Positions 30,801-40,139 are shown, counted from the stretch's first letter. The stretch: 40,952 nucleotides of DNA from Pedosphaera sp. (GCA_009695205.1 SIBK01000040.1:1-40952), one strand, 5' to 3'. Numbers and translations: made by a program. The notes: generated by a model from the sequence alone, not told the origin.

Positions 30801-31771
30801 ATGTCCTTCAGTGCTTCCTCCGCGTTCTTGGTCGGATCCTTTTTGAGACATTTGATGACGATGCCATCGTCCACACCCGTATCCACCACGCGGATCTTGT
30901 TGACCCCGAGCTCGGCAATCTGTTTGACGACCGCCTTGGAGAGAGGCTCGAAGGCACGCGCGACGACCACCCCTTTGTCGAGATCCAGGGCATCCTCAAC
31001 CAAGACCTTGTTTTGGATGTCTTCCAATTTTTCGGCCTCTTTTACAGAGATTTCCTGAATGTCGTAGAACAAGTTCAGAATATCGCCATCGGTGCCGAGC
31101 TTCTCAATGGGGGTCTTACCTTCGGCTGTGTTCAGCTTCGCCTCAGGAATTGCGTACAACGCCCGGAAAAAAGTGGTTGTGAGGAACTTTCGGCGACGCT
31201 TCTTTCGGTCAAGATAGACGTAGAGGAGGTCGCTCGTGTCGAACATCGCCTCGTACCACGAGCCACGGTCAGGAATGATACGAAAGCTGTGCAGAGTCTT
31301 GCCGTTCGGGTGCTGGGTCGATTCGAAGGCCAGGCCGGGCGAGCGATGGAGCTGGCTGACGATGACGCGTTCCGCGCCGTTGATAACGAACGTTCCCTGC
31401 GGAGTCATGAGCGGGATCTCACCCATGAACACTTTCTCCTCCTTCGTTCCCTTTTCCTCCTTGAGCAAAAAAGTGACGTAGAGGGGTGCTCCATAGGTCA
31501 ATCCCTCGCGCAAACAGTCGAGCCAGTCAATTTTCGGATTGCCAATCTCATAGCTGTGGAAATCGAGAACCGTCTTTCCGTCGTAACTTTCGATCGGAAA
31601 AACCTCGGTAAACACTGCCTGTAGGCCGAGGTTTCGACGTTTGCTATTCGAGATCTCCGCCTGGAGGAACTCGCGATAGGAATCGAGCTGAATCTCGATA
31701 AGATTGGGAGGGACGATCACCTCCTTGATTTTTCCGAAGTTCATCCGCTCCGAGTGCTTCGTGGCTACCAT
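27887..31771 (-). CDS. rpoB: RNA polymerase beta subunit
   Basis: 1294-aa beta subunit. Conserved landmarks: DNA-binding cluster region around [34 protein letters not shown] (rifampicin region, residues consistent with a drug-sensitive enzyme by inspection), [29 protein letters not shown], the [12 protein letters not shown] active-site segment and the C-terminal [18 protein letters not shown]. The ATG at 31771 follows an AGAGG ribosome site by five bases. It is 39 nt before rpoC and separated from rplL by a 229-nt structured gap. Confidence 0.99.
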   Translation of the reverse strand: MVATKHSERMNFGKIKEVIVPPNLIEIQLDSYREFLQAEISNSKRRNLGLQAVFTEVFPIESYDGKTVLDFHSYEIGNPKIDWLDCLREGLTYGAPLYVTFLLKEEKGTKEEKVFMGEIPLMTPQGTFVINGAERVIVSQLHRSPGLAFESTQHPNGKTLHSFRIIPDRGSWYEAMFDTSDLLYVYLDRKKRRRKFLTTTFFRALYAIPEAKLNTAEGKTPIEKLGTDGDILNLFYDIQEISVKEAEKLEDIQNKVLVEDALDLDKGVVVARAFEPLSKAVVKQIAELGVNKIRVVDTGVDDGIVIKCLKKDPTKNAEEALKDIYRRLRPGDPPTAANAKALIKRLFFDAKRYDLGRVGRYKINQKLSLKENSEDRILRGHDLLGATKYLLRLKKGQGSLDDIDHLGSRRIRTVGELLANQCRVGLARTERLVKERMTLFDQSLDTMTPQKLINPKALSAVVRDFFGRSQLSQFMDQINPLAELTHKRRLSALGPGGLSRDRAGFEVRDVHPSHYGRICPIETPEGPNIGLIASLACFARVNDFGFIETPYRKCEKGRVTEQIDYLTGDREEGFVIAQANSIIDEKGRFLGDTVTCRCKGDFVDVEKEKVDYMDVSPKQLVSVAAGLIPFLEHDDANRALMGSNMQRQAVPLLITEAPLVATGLEERVARDSRAIIVSEDAGRVASVTGNQVIVTKDGKIPESKKKLKHAPEDDVYVYPVRKFMRSNAATCINQKILVAKGDHVKKGQAIADGPCTQGGELALGRNVLCAFMPWNGYNFEDAILISERIVKDDVFTSIHIDEFEVVARDTKLGPEEITRDIPNLGEEALKNLGMDGVIRVGAEVKPGDILVGKITPKSETELAPEERLLRAIFGEKAADVKDTSLKVPSGTYGVVMDVKASASKQGEKAMRTDSKDSPRKVAREIDESYKSKKEDLTEQLTEALSNILLGEKIPLDVVNSETGEIIIPANRKITKTLLKKLAAVYDKIEIDPSPIRNKINEIIGQFQKKFEDLKSQHHEEMDRAEAGDEVDSGIVKQVKVYIASKRKLSVGDKMAGRHGNKGVVAKIVPEEDMPFLDDGTPVDIVLNPLGVPSRMNVGQVLETHLGWACRVLGIRIATPVFDGIKEKDIRGFLKEAKLPEHAKVHLHDGRTGERFDQEIVVGYIYMMKLGHLVADKIHARAVGPYSLVTQQPLGGKAQYGGQRFGEMEVWAMEAYGAAYTLQELLTVKSDDVQGRTRIYESIVKGDNSLDAGIPESFNVLVKEMQSLGLDVKVGYVNPANDPKEQNPAAALAAL

Positions 31772-32000
31772 GGTTACCTCTTTCCTTGGGTACCGGCTTT
31801 CGCCGGGCTTTGGTTTGCAGAAAAAGACAATACGACGAGTGCTGGCGGCTCCGGCTTTTCCATGCCACCAGGACTCGTCAAACCGTCCTACTTTTCAACG
31901 TTACGCGATTTTTAAACAATGACACCGCTATCGACTGTTGCAGGATTAGAGCGGATGGGACATCCCGATGTCGGAATGTCCCACCCAGCTGTAAACGAGA
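31772..32000 (-). promoter_or_regulatory. rplL-rpoB intergenic leader with hairpins
   Basis: The 229-nt gap holds two hairpins on the transcribed strand. The first (31956-31983, just past rplL) has 8 bp of perfect arms TGGGACAT/ATGTCCCA, a mismatch, and three more pairs around an ATGT loop. The second (31793-31806, shortly before rpoB) has a five-pair stem capped by GAAA. Neither has a U-run. In E. coli this gap holds an attenuator and an RNase III site that lower rpoBC relative to ribosomal genes; the same role is inferred here. Confidence 0.5.
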
Positions 32001-32384
32001 TTATTTGACTTCGACCTTGCCGCCGGCCTCTTCGAGCTTCTTCTTGGCAGCGTCGGAGTCGGCCTTGTTCGCGCCCTCGAGGACTGGCTTCGGAGCCCCT
32101 TCCACGAGTGCCTTGGCTTCGGCGAGTCCAAGGCCGGCCTTGATTTCGCGCACAGCCTTGATGACAGCGATTTTCTTCTCGGCAGTCACCGAGGCGAGTA
32201 TGACGTCAAAGGTGGTCTTGACTTCAGCCGCGGGAGCACCCGGAGCCACACCACCCGCAGCCGCAACAGCGACTGGCGCGGCGGCAGTAACGCCCCACTT
32301 CTCTTCGAGTTTCTTGACGAGATCCGCAGCTTCCAGAACGGTGAGCTTGCTCAGTTCTTCTACCAGATGATTGATATCGGACAT
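32001..32384 (-). CDS. rplL: 50S ribosomal protein L7/L12
   Basis: 127-aa acidic stalk protein, binding translation factors on the large subunit. Visible are the N-terminal dimerisation domain ([26 protein letters not shown]), the Ala/Gly/Pro hinge ([19 protein letters not shown]) and the C-terminal domain with [12 protein letters not shown] and [21 protein letters not shown]. Length and composition are normal. It follows rplJ by 167 nt. Confidence 0.98.
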   Translation of the reverse strand: MSDINHLVEELSKLTVLEAADLVKKLEEKWGVTAAAPVAVAAAGGVAPGAPAAEVKTTFDVILASVTAEKKIAVIKAVREIKAGLGLAEAKALVEGAPKPVLEGANKADSDAAKKKLEEAGGKVEVK

Positions 32385-32551
32385 GTTATTTTCTCTTCGT
32401 TAATAGTCTCGTCGGCGGAACGGCCGTCCCAGATTAAGGCCACTGCCCGCGGCCCGACGATTTACTCTTGTTTCGGTTTCTTTTTGATCCCGACAGTGCT
32501 TCGAAGCGAAAGTCGGAAATTGAATTTCCTCAAACGAGGGTTGAACGAGAA
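32385..32551 (-). promoter_or_regulatory. rplJ-rplL intergenic region
   Basis: Unusually long for this gene pair (167 nt). On the minus strand it contains GC-rich segments with complementary ends (CGTCGG ... CCGACG, about 90 nt before rplL to 20 nt before it) and a shorter CCGAC/GTCGG stem. These could form an mRNA structure or contain an extra promoter boosting L7/L12; no clear -35/-10 pair or U-run was found. Confidence 0.3.
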
Positions 32552-33064
32552 TCAGGCCGGCATTTCGGATTTGGCCTTGAGGACTCGTGCAATCTGCAAG
32601 CCTGGAGTGTTAATCAGAGCGACCAGCTGCTGAGCGGGCGCCTGAAGGACCCCGAGAAGCTTAGCCTTTAGGACATCCAAAGAAGGCAGATCAGCAATCG
32701 CGCGGATCTCCTCCACACTCAGTCGTTGGCTACCCATGTAGCCAAACTGGATCTTGGGCCTCTCGAACTCAGCCTGATAGGTTTTCAGGACCTTGGCGGC
32801 GGCCGCAATATCTTTGGGGCCAGTCACGATTGCCAGTTGACCAGCAAGCGATCCGGACAGATCCGCAATTCCAGCCTCCTTAGCGGCTATCCGAAAAATG
32901 GTGTTTTTGACCACATGCACTTCGGCACCGGTCTTGCGCAGTCGTTTCCGTAGCTCGGTAAACTGACCAACGGAAAGACCTCGGTAGTCCACCACCATAA
33001 AAAACGGCGAGGCATTGAGGCGGGTAAGATACTCCGCAGAGATAAGTTTCTTTTCAGCACGCAT
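32552..33064 (-). CDS. rplJ: 50S ribosomal protein L10
   Basis: 170-aa stalk base protein that anchors L7/L12 dimers. It shows the family N-terminus ([35 protein letters not shown]), [12 protein letters not shown] and the C-terminal L12-binding helix. Only 23 nt separate it from rplA, too short for the long L10-binding leader known from E. coli, so autoregulation by L10 must use another site if it occurs. Confidence 0.98.
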   Translation of the reverse strand: MRAEKKLISAEYLTRLNASPFFMVVDYRGLSVGQFTELRKRLRKTGAEVHVVKNTIFRIAAKEAGIADLSGSLAGQLAIVTGPKDIAAAAKVLKTYQAEFERPKIQFGYMGSQRLSVEEIRAIADLPSLDVLKAKLLGVLQAPAQQLVALINTPGLQIARVLKAKSEMPA

Positions 33065-33087
33065 GGCTTGTTCCTTGGGTTCGCTAA

Positions 33088-33783
33088 TTATTTAGTGGCG
33101 AATTCACGCAAATCCACCCGGACCGGCGGACTCATGGTGTTCGACAACGTGCAGGATCGGATGAAGATACCCTTGGCGCTGGCCGGGCGGCTCTTGACCA
33201 CCGCTTCGATCACCGAGCGGGCATTTTCACTGATCTGCTGCAGGGTAAAGTTCGACTTTCCCACGGCCACATGTACGTTGCCCGCTTTGTCGATCCTGAA
33301 CTCGACCCGGCCGGCTTTGACTTCCCGAACAGCCTTGGCGAGGTCGTCCGTTACCGTACCGGTCTTCGGGTTAGGCATCAGGCCACGCGGCCCGAGTACC
33401 TTGCCGAGTTTTCGCACCTCGGTCATGGCTTCAGGGGTCGCAACAGCGACGTCAAAGTCTGACCATCCTTCGACGCATTTCTTGATCATTTCTTCGAAAC
33501 CGACGTACTCCGCTCCGGCGGCTCGAGCGGCTTCCGCCGCGGCACCTGGCTTGGAGAAGACGAGCACCCGCACTGTCTTGCCGCTGCCGTGAGGAAGGGG
33601 AACAGTTCCACGGACCATCTGGTCAGATTGCTTCGGATCCACTCCGAGTCGGAAAGCGACATCGACCGTTTCGTTGAATTTGGCCTTTGGAAACTTGGCG
33701 AGAACCTCCACGGCTTCCTTGAGGGAATAAGCCTTGTTGGCATCCACCAATCCGAGTGCCTTCTTGTATCGTTTGCTTGGCAT
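33088..33783 (-). CDS. rplA: 50S ribosomal protein L1
   Basis: 231-aa protein of the L1 stalk. Conserved stretches: [38 protein letters not shown], and the family signature [21 protein letters not shown]. The ATG at 33783 ([12 protein letters not shown]) is chosen; six further codons upstream are unconserved. It is 69 nt after rplK. L1 in other bacteria represses its own L11-L1 operon by binding mRNA; no such mimic could be identified by eye. Confidence 0.98.
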   Translation of the reverse strand: MPSKRYKKALGLVDANKAYSLKEAVEVLAKFPKAKFNETVDVAFRLGVDPKQSDQMVRGTVPLPHGSGKTVRVLVFSKPGAAAEAARAAGAEYVGFEEMIKKCVEGWSDFDVAVATPEAMTEVRKLGKVLGPRGLMPNPKTGTVTDDLAKAVREVKAGRVEFRIDKAGNVHVAVGKSNFTLQQISENARSVIEAVVKSRPASAKGIFIRSCTLSNTMSPPVRVDLREFATK

Positions 33784-33852
33784 GTGTTGGGTGCGGTTCA
33801 AACGGGCCCGTGACCCTCCCGCGTTGGTTTAATAAAAAGCGTGAACCGGACG

Positions 33853-34278
33853 TTAACCGATGACTTCGATGCCCATGCTTCGAGCCGTTCCACTGATCAT
33901 GCGGAATGCGGCTTCCTCCGAAGACACATTCATGTCGGCCTGCTTCATCTTGAAAATTTCAAGCACCTGCTTGCGAGTCACCTTGCCAACTTTGTCCTTG
34001 TTTGGAGTCTTCGACCCCGATGCGACTCCGGCTGCCTTCTTTAATAGAACCGAGGCGGGCGGAGATTTCAGGATGAAGGTGAACGACTTGTCCTGGTATA
34101 CGGTGATGATCACCGGAATCACCAGCCCGGCCTTGTCTTTTGTGGCGGCATTGAATTCTTTGCAGAATCCCATGATGTTGATGCCTTGGGAGCCCAGAGC
34201 AGGCCCCACGGGCGGAGCAGGATTCGCCTGACCGGCCGAAATCTGCAGTTTGACGATGCCTGTTACCTTCTTAGCCAT
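33853..34278 (-). CDS. rplK: 50S ribosomal protein L11
   Basis: 141-aa GTPase-centre protein. N-terminal [34 protein letters not shown] and [19 protein letters not shown] are near-consensus, as is the C-terminal signature around [10 protein letters not shown]. It sits 39 nt after nusG, the usual order secE-nusG-rplK-rplA. Confidence 0.98.
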   Translation of the reverse strand: MAKKVTGIVKLQISAGQANPAPPVGPALGSQGINIMGFCKEFNAATKDKAGLVIPVIITVYQDKSFTFILKSPPASVLLKKAAGVASGSKTPNKDKVGKVTRKQVLEIFKMKQADMNVSSEEAAFRMISGTARSMGIEVIG

Positions 34279-34317
34279 AAATCAAATCCTAATTCTTCGA
34301 AATTGAACGTTGTTAAA

Positions 34318-34866
34318 CTACGCCTTTTCCACTTGCCAATACTCCAGTTCCACCGGGGTCTTTCGGCCAAAGATATCGACTGTCACCTTCAGCTTACCCT
34401 TCTCCGGCTCCAATTCCTCAATAATTCCGCTGAAGTTGAGGAATGGTCCATCATTGATCTTCACGCTCTCACCGACGTCAAAGCTAACTTTCGGTTTCTC
34501 GACGTCCTCGCTGTCACTGATCTGGGCCTTGATGGTCGCGATCTCATCCGCTGTGACCTCCATGGGCCGTTCACCCCCGACGAAACCAATGACTCCCTGA
34601 ATGTCCTTGATGAAATACCAGGGCCGTTCCAGGGGCCGATTGTTATCATCCAAAAGCTCCAACTCCACGTACACGTAACCGGGATGCAATTTTCGCGAAG
34701 TGACGGTTTTTTTTCCACCCCGGACCTCGACCACCTTCTCCATCGGGAGCAACACCTCCTTGATGTAAGTTTCCATTTCGTCTGTCTTCAGGCGTTTGAG
34801 GATGCTATCTCGCACCTTTTGCTCCTGTCCGGCGAGCGTATGGAGGACGAACCACTGGGCTTTCAT
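34318..34866 (-). CDS. nusG: Transcription termination/antitermination factor NusG
   Basis: 182-aa NusG. The NGN domain has WFVLHTLAGQEQKVRDSI, HPGYVYVELELLDDN and GVIGFVGGERPMEVT; the C-terminal KOW domain spans about 128-180 (SVKINDGPFLNFSGIIEELEPEKGKLKV, ending VELEYWQVEKA). It couples RNA polymerase to the ribosome or Rho. It lies 25 nt after secE and 39 nt before rplK. Confidence 0.98.
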   Translation of the reverse strand: MKAQWFVLHTLAGQEQKVRDSILKRLKTDEMETYIKEVLLPMEKVVEVRGGKKTVTSRKLHPGYVYVELELLDDNNRPLERPWYFIKDIQGVIGFVGGERPMEVTADEIATIKAQISDSEDVEKPKVSFDVGESVKINDGPFLNFSGIIEELEPEKGKLKVTVDIFGRKTPVELEYWQVEKA

Positions 34867-34891
34867 AAGTGGAATTTGATTTGACTACGGT

Positions 34892-35158
34892 TCAGGCGCC
34901 GACAGCCATCAGGATGCGTATGGCACCCAAGATTAAAAAATCTGCCACCATCGTAAATAGGCTGAGAAATCCGATGATGAAACAGATTAAGACGGTTGAT
35001 TGCCAGAGCTCTTCACGGGTGGGCCATTGGCATTTCTTCATCTCTTCCCGGGTCTCGCCGACGTACTTGGCAAGGCGATCAATATACCCCTTTTGCCAAA
35101 AAAAGAAGAACAGGGCGCCGACAACCACCACCCATATAAATAAAGGAGTCCAATTCAC
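34892..35158 (-). CDS. secE: Protein translocase subunit SecE
   Basis: 88-aa essential subunit of the SecYEG channel. The conserved amphipathic region is YVGETREEMKKCQWPTREELWQST (about residues 32-55), followed by the core membrane helix (about 56-80). An additional hydrophobic helix (about residues 5-22) precedes it, so two membrane segments are predicted, more than the single helix of minimal SecE and fewer than the three of E. coli. Start is a GTG at 35158, because no in-frame ATG exists before the conserved part; no clear ribosome site is present. The start lies only 15 nt from the 3' end of tRNA-Ser, so the mRNA would be released by tRNA processing. Confidence 0.95.
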   Translation of the reverse strand: MNWTPLFIWVVVVGALFFFFWQKGYIDRLAKYVGETREEMKKCQWPTREELWQSTVLICFIIGFLSLFTMVADFLILGAIRILMAVGA

Positions 35159-35173
35159 AAAATGTTCAATTTC

Positions 35174-35263
35174 TGGCGGAGGGGGAGGGATTCGAACCCC
35201 CGGTGGGCGTTAACCCACAGCGGTTTTCAAGACCGCCGCATTAGACCACTCTGCCACCCCTCC
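35174..35263 (-). tRNA. tRNA-Ser(UGA)
   Basis: 90-nt class II tRNA. Acceptor GGAGGGG pairs with CCCCTCC, discriminator G and a genomically encoded CCA (35176-35174). The anticodon loop CTTGAAA gives UGA. The long variable arm (GTGGG...CCCAC) is typical of serine. T-loop TTCGAAT present. Confidence 0.97.
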
Positions 35264-35271
35264 GCGAGGTT

Positions 35272-35347
35272 TGGCAGGGCGTGAGGGACTCGAACCCCCA
35301 ACCAACGGTTTTGGAGACCGCTACTCTACCAATTGAGCTAACGCCCT
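35272..35347 (-). tRNA. tRNA-Trp(CCA)
   Basis: 76 nt with encoded CCA. Acceptor AGGGCGT/ACGCCCT, discriminator G; anticodon loop CTCCAAA gives CCA; D-loop TTGGTAGAG and T-loop TTCGAGT are standard. A tRNA-Trp between tuf and secE is a widespread bacterial arrangement. Eight nt separate it from tRNA-Ser. Confidence 0.97.
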
Positions 35348-35435
35348 GTTATAAAATGAATTCTGTTTCCATTCTCAACAAACGTGAGAAGCCAATCTTT
35401 CGACATCGGCCTCCCCGCCCATTCGAAACGGCCAA

Positions 35436-36623
35436 TTAAGCAATAACGTCGGACACACGGCCGGCACCAATGGTGCGGCCGCCTTCACGGATGGCAAATC
35501 GGAGACCCTTCTCCATGGCCACCGGCTGGATCAGCGTGATCTCCACCGAGACGTTGTCACCCGGCATCACCATCTCAACACCCTGCGGCAAAGCCACGGT
35601 TCCTGTAATGTCGGAAGTCCGGAAGTAGAATTGCGGACGGTAGTTGGTGAAAAAGGGCGTATGGCGCCCACCTTCGTCCTTGGTAAGGACGTAAACCTCT
35701 GCCTTGAAATGAGTGTGCGGCTTGATCGATCCCGGCTTCGCCAACACCATTCCGCGCTCGACTTCCTCTTTCTTTGTGCCACGAAGAAGCACTCCGACGT
35801 TGTCTCCAGACGTTGCGCTATCAAGCAGCTTACGAAACATCTCGATGTCAGTCGCGGTCGTCTTGCGGGTATCTTTAATCCCAACGATTTCAACTTCCTC
35901 CATCTTCTTGAGCGTCCCGCGCTCCACGCGACCCGTCACAACAGTGCCCCGTCCTTCAATATTGAAGACGTCTTCGATGCACATCAGGAATGGCTTGTCG
36001 TTTTCCCGAACGGGCTCAGGAATGAAAGTGTCCAAAGCCTCCAGAAGATCGGCGATAGCCTTTTCTCCCTCCGGCTTGCCCGCGAGGGCCGCCGTCGCCG
36101 ATCCCCGTACGATCGGGGTCGTCTCGCCCGGAAAACCGTACTTCGTTAGCAAATCGCGAATCTCCATCTCAATGAGCTCAAGCAAATCGACGTCTGCAAG
36201 ATCCACCTTGTTAAGGAAAACAACCATGCTCGGCACGCCGACCTGGCGGGCCAGAAGGATGTGCTCGCGAGTCTGTGGCATCGGTCCGTCCGCCGCGCTC
36301 ACCACCAGGATAGCACCATCCATCTGGGCAGCCCCGGTGATCATGTTCTTCACGTAATCCGCGTGTCCCGGGCAGTCCACATGTGCATAGTGCCGCTTCG
36401 GACTCTCGTACTCGACGTGCGATACCGCGATCGTCACCGTCTTGGTGTCATCACGCACGGTACCACCCTTGGTGATGTCCGCATAGGAGATGGCAGGGGC
36501 CAAGCCCTTGCGATTCTGTACGGCAACTAATGCCGCCGTCAGAGTGGACTTGCCATGGTCGACGTGACCGATAGTGCCGACGTTCATGTGCGGCTTCGTC
36601 CGTTGAAAATTCTCTTTGGCCAT
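35436..36623 (-). CDS. tuf: Elongation factor Tu
   Basis: 395-aa GTPase that brings aminoacyl-tRNA to the ribosome. G1 GHVDHGKST (19-27), G3 DCPGHAD, G4 NKVD and the domain 2 motif [18 protein letters not shown] are present. In switch I the usual RGITI effector sequence is replaced: [22 protein letters not shown] (about residues 52-73). This looks like the version I associate with Verrucomicrobia and is probably lineage-typical rather than a defect. ATG at 36623 matches the family N-terminus; the open frame upstream runs through tRNA-Thr and is not coding. It lies 50 nt after tRNA-Thr. Confidence 0.98.
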   Translation of the reverse strand: MAKENFQRTKPHMNVGTIGHVDHGKSTLTAALVAVQNRKGLAPAISYADITKGGTVRDDTKTVTIAVSHVEYESPKRHYAHVDCPGHADYVKNMITGAAQMDGAILVVSAADGPMPQTREHILLARQVGVPSMVVFLNKVDLADVDLLELIEMEIRDLLTKYGFPGETTPIVRGSATAALAGKPEGEKAIADLLEALDTFIPEPVRENDKPFLMCIEDVFNIEGRGTVVTGRVERGTLKKMEEVEIVGIKDTRKTTATDIEMFRKLLDSATSGDNVGVLLRGTKKEEVERGMVLAKPGSIKPHTHFKAEVYVLTKDEGGRHTPFFTNYRPQFYFRTSDITGTVALPQGVEMVMPGDNVSVEITLIQPVAMEKGLRFAIREGGRTIGAGRVSDVIA

Positions 36624-36673
36624 TATCTTAGCAGTTAACTGTTCTCGTTTGTTCTGTTTTGCAAAAATCACCG

Positions 36674-36749
36674 TGGAGCCCACGATCGGGTTTGAACCGA
36701 TGACCTCGTCCTTACCAAGGACGTGCTCTACCAACTGAGCTACGTGGGC
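36674..36749 (-). tRNA. tRNA-Thr(GGU)
   Basis: 76 nt with encoded CCA. Acceptor GCCCACG/CGTGGGC, discriminator U; anticodon stem CGTCC/GGACG with loop TTGGTAA gives GGU; T-loop TTCAAAC. It leads the tuf transcript, as threonine tRNAs do in several bacterial tuf operons. Confidence 0.97.
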
Positions 36750-36862
36750 TTCTTCCCGAATCTTCCTGCCGCGATCAGACGACAAAAAAGCCTCGATCCC
36801 CGCAACTCTCAGAGCGATGGAAACCGAAACCGGGCACCGGCAACTCTCACCAAGAGCTCTAA

Positions 36863-36892
36863 GGAATAGTGGGCCTACGATGGTGATGTCAA
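36863..36892 (-). promoter_or_regulatory. Candidate sigma-70 promoter for tRNA-Thr-tuf
   Basis: On the minus strand a perfect -35 TTGACA (36892-36887), 18 nt, then TATTCC (36868-36863) as a half-matching -10 box. It lies about 115 nt before tRNA-Thr. This is the best candidate found for starting the tuf-to-rpoC block. Confidence 0.5.
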
Positions 36893-37183
36893 CGGGATTT
36901 TGCGCTACCACAGGTCAATACACAAAAACCACCCCCTTCCCTAGCACTTCGCGACATTTCAGGAACTCACATAAACTGGCCCGCAGCAAATAAACATCGA
37001 AATTTACGTTTTTTAATCCTCCCACTGCCCGATTCCATGCCCGGTGGAATGTTCCGAGATCCGGCTTCGGCGGAGCCCATCCTAGTCTAATGCCGGTTTC
37101 ACCAAACGGCCACTTCACATTTTCTCCTCTTTTTTCAGCAAAACCTGGGAAAAGTAGAGCTCCATCCCCTGCAGCGATTTAAT
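36893..37183 (-). other. Gap between tuf operon promoter and cytochrome gene
   Basis: No recognised gene. A GTG-initiated frame at 36915-37118 (67 aa, minus strand) has a plausible GAGGAG ribosome site, but its product has no familiar motif and its end runs into the tuf promoter region, so I do not call it as a gene. No U-run terminator was found for the cytochrome gene. Confidence 0.3.
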
Positions 37184-39655
37184 TCAGAGAATGATCTGGA
37201 ACTCCGGGAGCATTGCAACACTCCACAACAAATCCTCAACCGCCTCAACCTGAGGAGTTTTACCCAACATTTCCGATGTCATGCGTAGCTCGGAGTCGCC
37301 CGGCGCGCGCCCCAGACCACGACGAAAGATCAATTCTGCCAGTTGATGGGTGTCGGCCGCGGTAGCAATCAACTTCTTTGCCCCCTCCTTCAAGAGTCGC
37401 GCCAGCGTCCTTCCGTTGGTCAGCTCCAGCATTTGCAACGTCGTGGCCGTCGACTGTCGAACCGTTTGAACTTGCTCCCGATTCGGACGGCCCAATGCCG
37501 AAAGCAACGGATCTGAAGAAGCCAGACTGGAGCGGAACTGGCCGCCAAATCCACCTTGTCGCGTCACCGCAGCCGCAAGCAGTGGACCCGCTTTCCAGGG
37601 GGCGAGACTGGCATCACCCAGAACGAGAGCCTGCTGCCACTGGCTTGCTCCAAAATCGGCCGCCGTCCATGCACTCCCGGAATTGGTGGCGACTCGCCAA
37701 CTCGCATCCGAAGCGAAATCAAGCACAGCACCGGAATTTGTCGCGTCCTGGACGGTACGGATCTTCACATACACCAGCAACCCCGCGGGGCTGGGCTTAT
37801 CGCCAACATTCACACCTTCGATGGCAATCACATTAGCGCCGGCATGAAGCCTCGGGAGAATGTCCGCCCGCACAAACTGATTCCAGGAAGGCTTCGCACT
37901 CAGGGCGACGGATTCGCCATTCACAAAAACCCGAGCATCGTCGTCCACATTGACCCAGACGGTTGCCTCCTGCGGAACCGCTGGCAGTTCGAATGTCTTA
38001 CGGAAAAACACACTCCCCGGTGGCGTGGAGTCCACGGCATGGACGTCATTCCAGATCCAGAATGCCGCCGCCGGCAGAGGAGGCAGGTCTAATCCCAACG
38101 ACAGTTCCCGCAGCAAATTTCCCTCCTGCCGACCTCCCCATACACCCGTCAATTGACCGAGCGCATCGCGGAATTGCTCGGCCGAAAGTCGCCGGACGGT
38201 AGGTCCACGAAACACATACTGTTTTTCCTCCTGAACGGAGGACGGAACGGTCGGCAGGGCGTAAGCCGACGAGGTTAGCATGATCTCAATCGTCCGTTTG
38301 AGATCCCAAGAATTCGCCACCAGGTCCTCCGCCAACCAGTCGAGAAGATCCGGATTCCAGCCCTCGTTCTGCATCACATCGAGGGGCTCCACCAAACCTC
38401 GCCCGAAAAGTCTCGCCCACAGTCGATTCACAATCGTCCTCGAAAGACGTCCATTTTCCGGCCGAGTGATCAGATCCGCGATCTGCTTCAATCGGTCGGC
38501 CCGCGAATCTCCTGGGTTTACCACCCCGAGTTCAGGAAACAAAAACCGGAGCGGTGCCGTCTTCCCCAACGGCTTGTCACACAGCACCATCTCCAGCGGT
38601 CCGTCTGCGTAGATCCCCGCCAATCCGTAGGCTTCACTCAACTGCCAGTCGTCGATAAAACTGTCGTGGCACGATGCGCATTTCAAATTTACCCCCATGA
38701 AAACTTGGGAAATATTTTGCGCCGCCTGCATCGGGGGCGTCATCGAAGCATTCACCGCCCCGCGCCAGACTATCCCCTTGGTAAACCCCTCGCTCGCAGC
38801 GGAGGGATTCACCAGTTCTCTCACAAAACGGTCGTACGGAACGTTGTCCCTCAAGGCCGCATAAAGCCATTCGGTGATCTGCTTGCGCCCCCCATCAATA
38901 TAACCGGTGCCCCGGTAATCGTTTCGGAGCAAATCGTTCCAAAACGTCAGCCAGTGCTGCGCGTAGCGGTGTTTATCCGATAGAAAACGGCGAACCATGC
39001 GAAGTTTCTTGTCCGGCGCTGAATCGCGCGCGAAGACCTCCGCTTCGGCCGGGTCCGGCAGCATCCCGACGGAATCCAACGAAACCCGACGCAGCCATGC
39101 CCTGTCGTCCACCCCGCCGGCTGCCGAGACTCCGTGGGATGCGAAATAGGATTGCATCCACTGGTCGATAGGATGCTTCTCCGCTTCGGATACCGGCAAG
39201 GCCGGCTTTCGAGGCGTCAGATTCTTCGCCGGTGGCCGAGCAAACGAAACCGCTGCATCCCATTTTAATCCTTGGTCAATCCAGGCCCGCATAAGGCCGA
39301 CTTGTTCACGCGTTAGTTTGGTGCCCTTCTGTGGCATGACGCTGTCCGGATCCAGCCCAGACACTAACTCGATCAGATGACTTCGGGCACTGTCACCAAT
39401 GGCCACCGCCGGACCGGAATCGCCCGGTTGTAGAAATGCCTCGCGATTATCAAGCCGGAAGCCACCTTTTGCCTTTCCCCGACCATGACACTTTATGCAA
39501 CTGGCTTCGAGAATCGGCTGGATATCAGCGATAAAATTAACCGGCCGAGTTGCCGCGTCCGGCAATTGAGCGAGACGCTCCGGTGTCAGTCGAGCCATGG
39601 CCAACAAGGGTCGAAACAGAAGAACGGCGAGGATGACAATCCGGATCGCGTGCAT
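37184..39655 (-). CDS. Secreted PSCyt1-DUF1549-DUF1553 cytochrome-type protein
   Basis: 823-aa exported protein. A signal peptide (about 1-21) is followed by a planctomycete cytochrome C domain with one heme motif CIKCH (about residues 53-57) and a CxxC-free MPQKG Met-ligand segment. Next are DUF1549 (TFWNDLLRNDYRG, NLKCASCHDSF with a second CxxCH) and DUF1553 (RPENGRLSRTIVNRLWARLFGRGLVEP). A beta-sandwich-like insertion of about 150 residues (FFRKTFELP, VNVDDDARVFVNGESV, ANVIAIEGVNVG) resembles sugar-binding jelly rolls of glycosidases. In Planctomycetes and Verrucomicrobia these proteins normally pair with DUF1501 sulfatase-like genes; none is next to it here. Electron transfer coupled to polysaccharide breakdown is often suggested but unproven. 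Confidence 0.88.
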   Translation of the reverse strand: MHAIRIVILAVLLFRPLLAMARLTPERLAQLPDAATRPVNFIADIQPILEASCIKCHGRGKAKGGFRLDNREAFLQPGDSGPAVAIGDSARSHLIELVSGLDPDSVMPQKGTKLTREQVGLMRAWIDQGLKWDAAVSFARPPAKNLTPRKPALPVSEAEKHPIDQWMQSYFASHGVSAAGGVDDRAWLRRVSLDSVGMLPDPAEAEVFARDSAPDKKLRMVRRFLSDKHRYAQHWLTFWNDLLRNDYRGTGYIDGGRKQITEWLYAALRDNVPYDRFVRELVNPSAASEGFTKGIVWRGAVNASMTPPMQAAQNISQVFMGVNLKCASCHDSFIDDWQLSEAYGLAGIYADGPLEMVLCDKPLGKTAPLRFLFPELGVVNPGDSRADRLKQIADLITRPENGRLSRTIVNRLWARLFGRGLVEPLDVMQNEGWNPDLLDWLAEDLVANSWDLKRTIEIMLTSSAYALPTVPSSVQEEKQYVFRGPTVRRLSAEQFRDALGQLTGVWGGRQEGNLLRELSLGLDLPPLPAAAFWIWNDVHAVDSTPPGSVFFRKTFELPAVPQEATVWVNVDDDARVFVNGESVALSAKPSWNQFVRADILPRLHAGANVIAIEGVNVGDKPSPAGLLVYVKIRTVQDATNSGAVLDFASDASWRVATNSGSAWTAADFGASQWQQALVLGDASLAPWKAGPLLAAAVTRQGGFGGQFRSSLASSDPLLSALGRPNREQVQTVRQSTATTLQMLELTNGRTLARLLKEGAKKLIATAADTHQLAELIFRRGLGRAPGDSELRMTSEMLGKTPQVEAVEDLLWSVAMLPEFQIIL

Positions 39656-40139
39656 GGAGGCATTGAAATGGGAATCCGGTGGACATCCAAGCCTTCAGTG
39701 GCCCGGACACTAACTTTTCCTCGACGATCCCCCCAGAATCGAGTCGGAGTTACGGCGAAATAGACTGTAGCAGCCTGCGTTGCTGAACTGCATCGAACGA
39801 GGCGAGGCAAACTATCACGCGCTCGGTGCCATCGGTCGAATCGGCGGCAGCGACCCACGGTTAGCGCCCGCACTTGTGCGCCTCCTCTCAGGCACCAACG
39901 CCACGACCAGCGGAACGTTCGAGTCGGCGATGTCAGTTCTGCTCCGGGCTCTCGCCCCATTCTTGTCGACCGCTCAAACCTGCGATAGCGGGCTCACAGG
40001 AATAAAAAGCACAATACTATTGACCGACCCCATTCTGATTCGTCAAACTCGCCCTTGGCAGCGGTCGTGATGGAGACCGCACATGTGAATTGGAAACGGC
40101 TATTTATGGTGGGTGTTATTTCTTGTCTGCGAAATTTCA
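39656..40139. other. Gene-poor gap with a possible HEAT-repeat fragment
   Basis: 484 bases between the cytochrome gene start and the end of the glycosidase-like gene. The only protein-like stretch is the plus-strand fragment listed separately. The remaining part should contain the cytochrome promoter, but no convincing -35/-10 pair was found. Confidence 0.35.
39780..40070 (+). pseudogene. Possible remnant of a HEAT-repeat protein
   Basis: A plus-strand frame with no ATG near its start (first candidate TTG, directly after a stop). The translation includes YHALGAIGRIGGSDPRLAPAL and VRLLSGTN, which looks like one or two HEAT repeats, then loses that character. It may be the tail of a decayed gene; chance is also possible. 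Confidence 0.25.

Noticed and set aside
36915..37118. 67-codon frame with a GAGGAG ribosome site before a GTG
   Set aside because: No recognisable motif, non-ATG start and overlap with the tuf promoter region; listed only as part of the gap.
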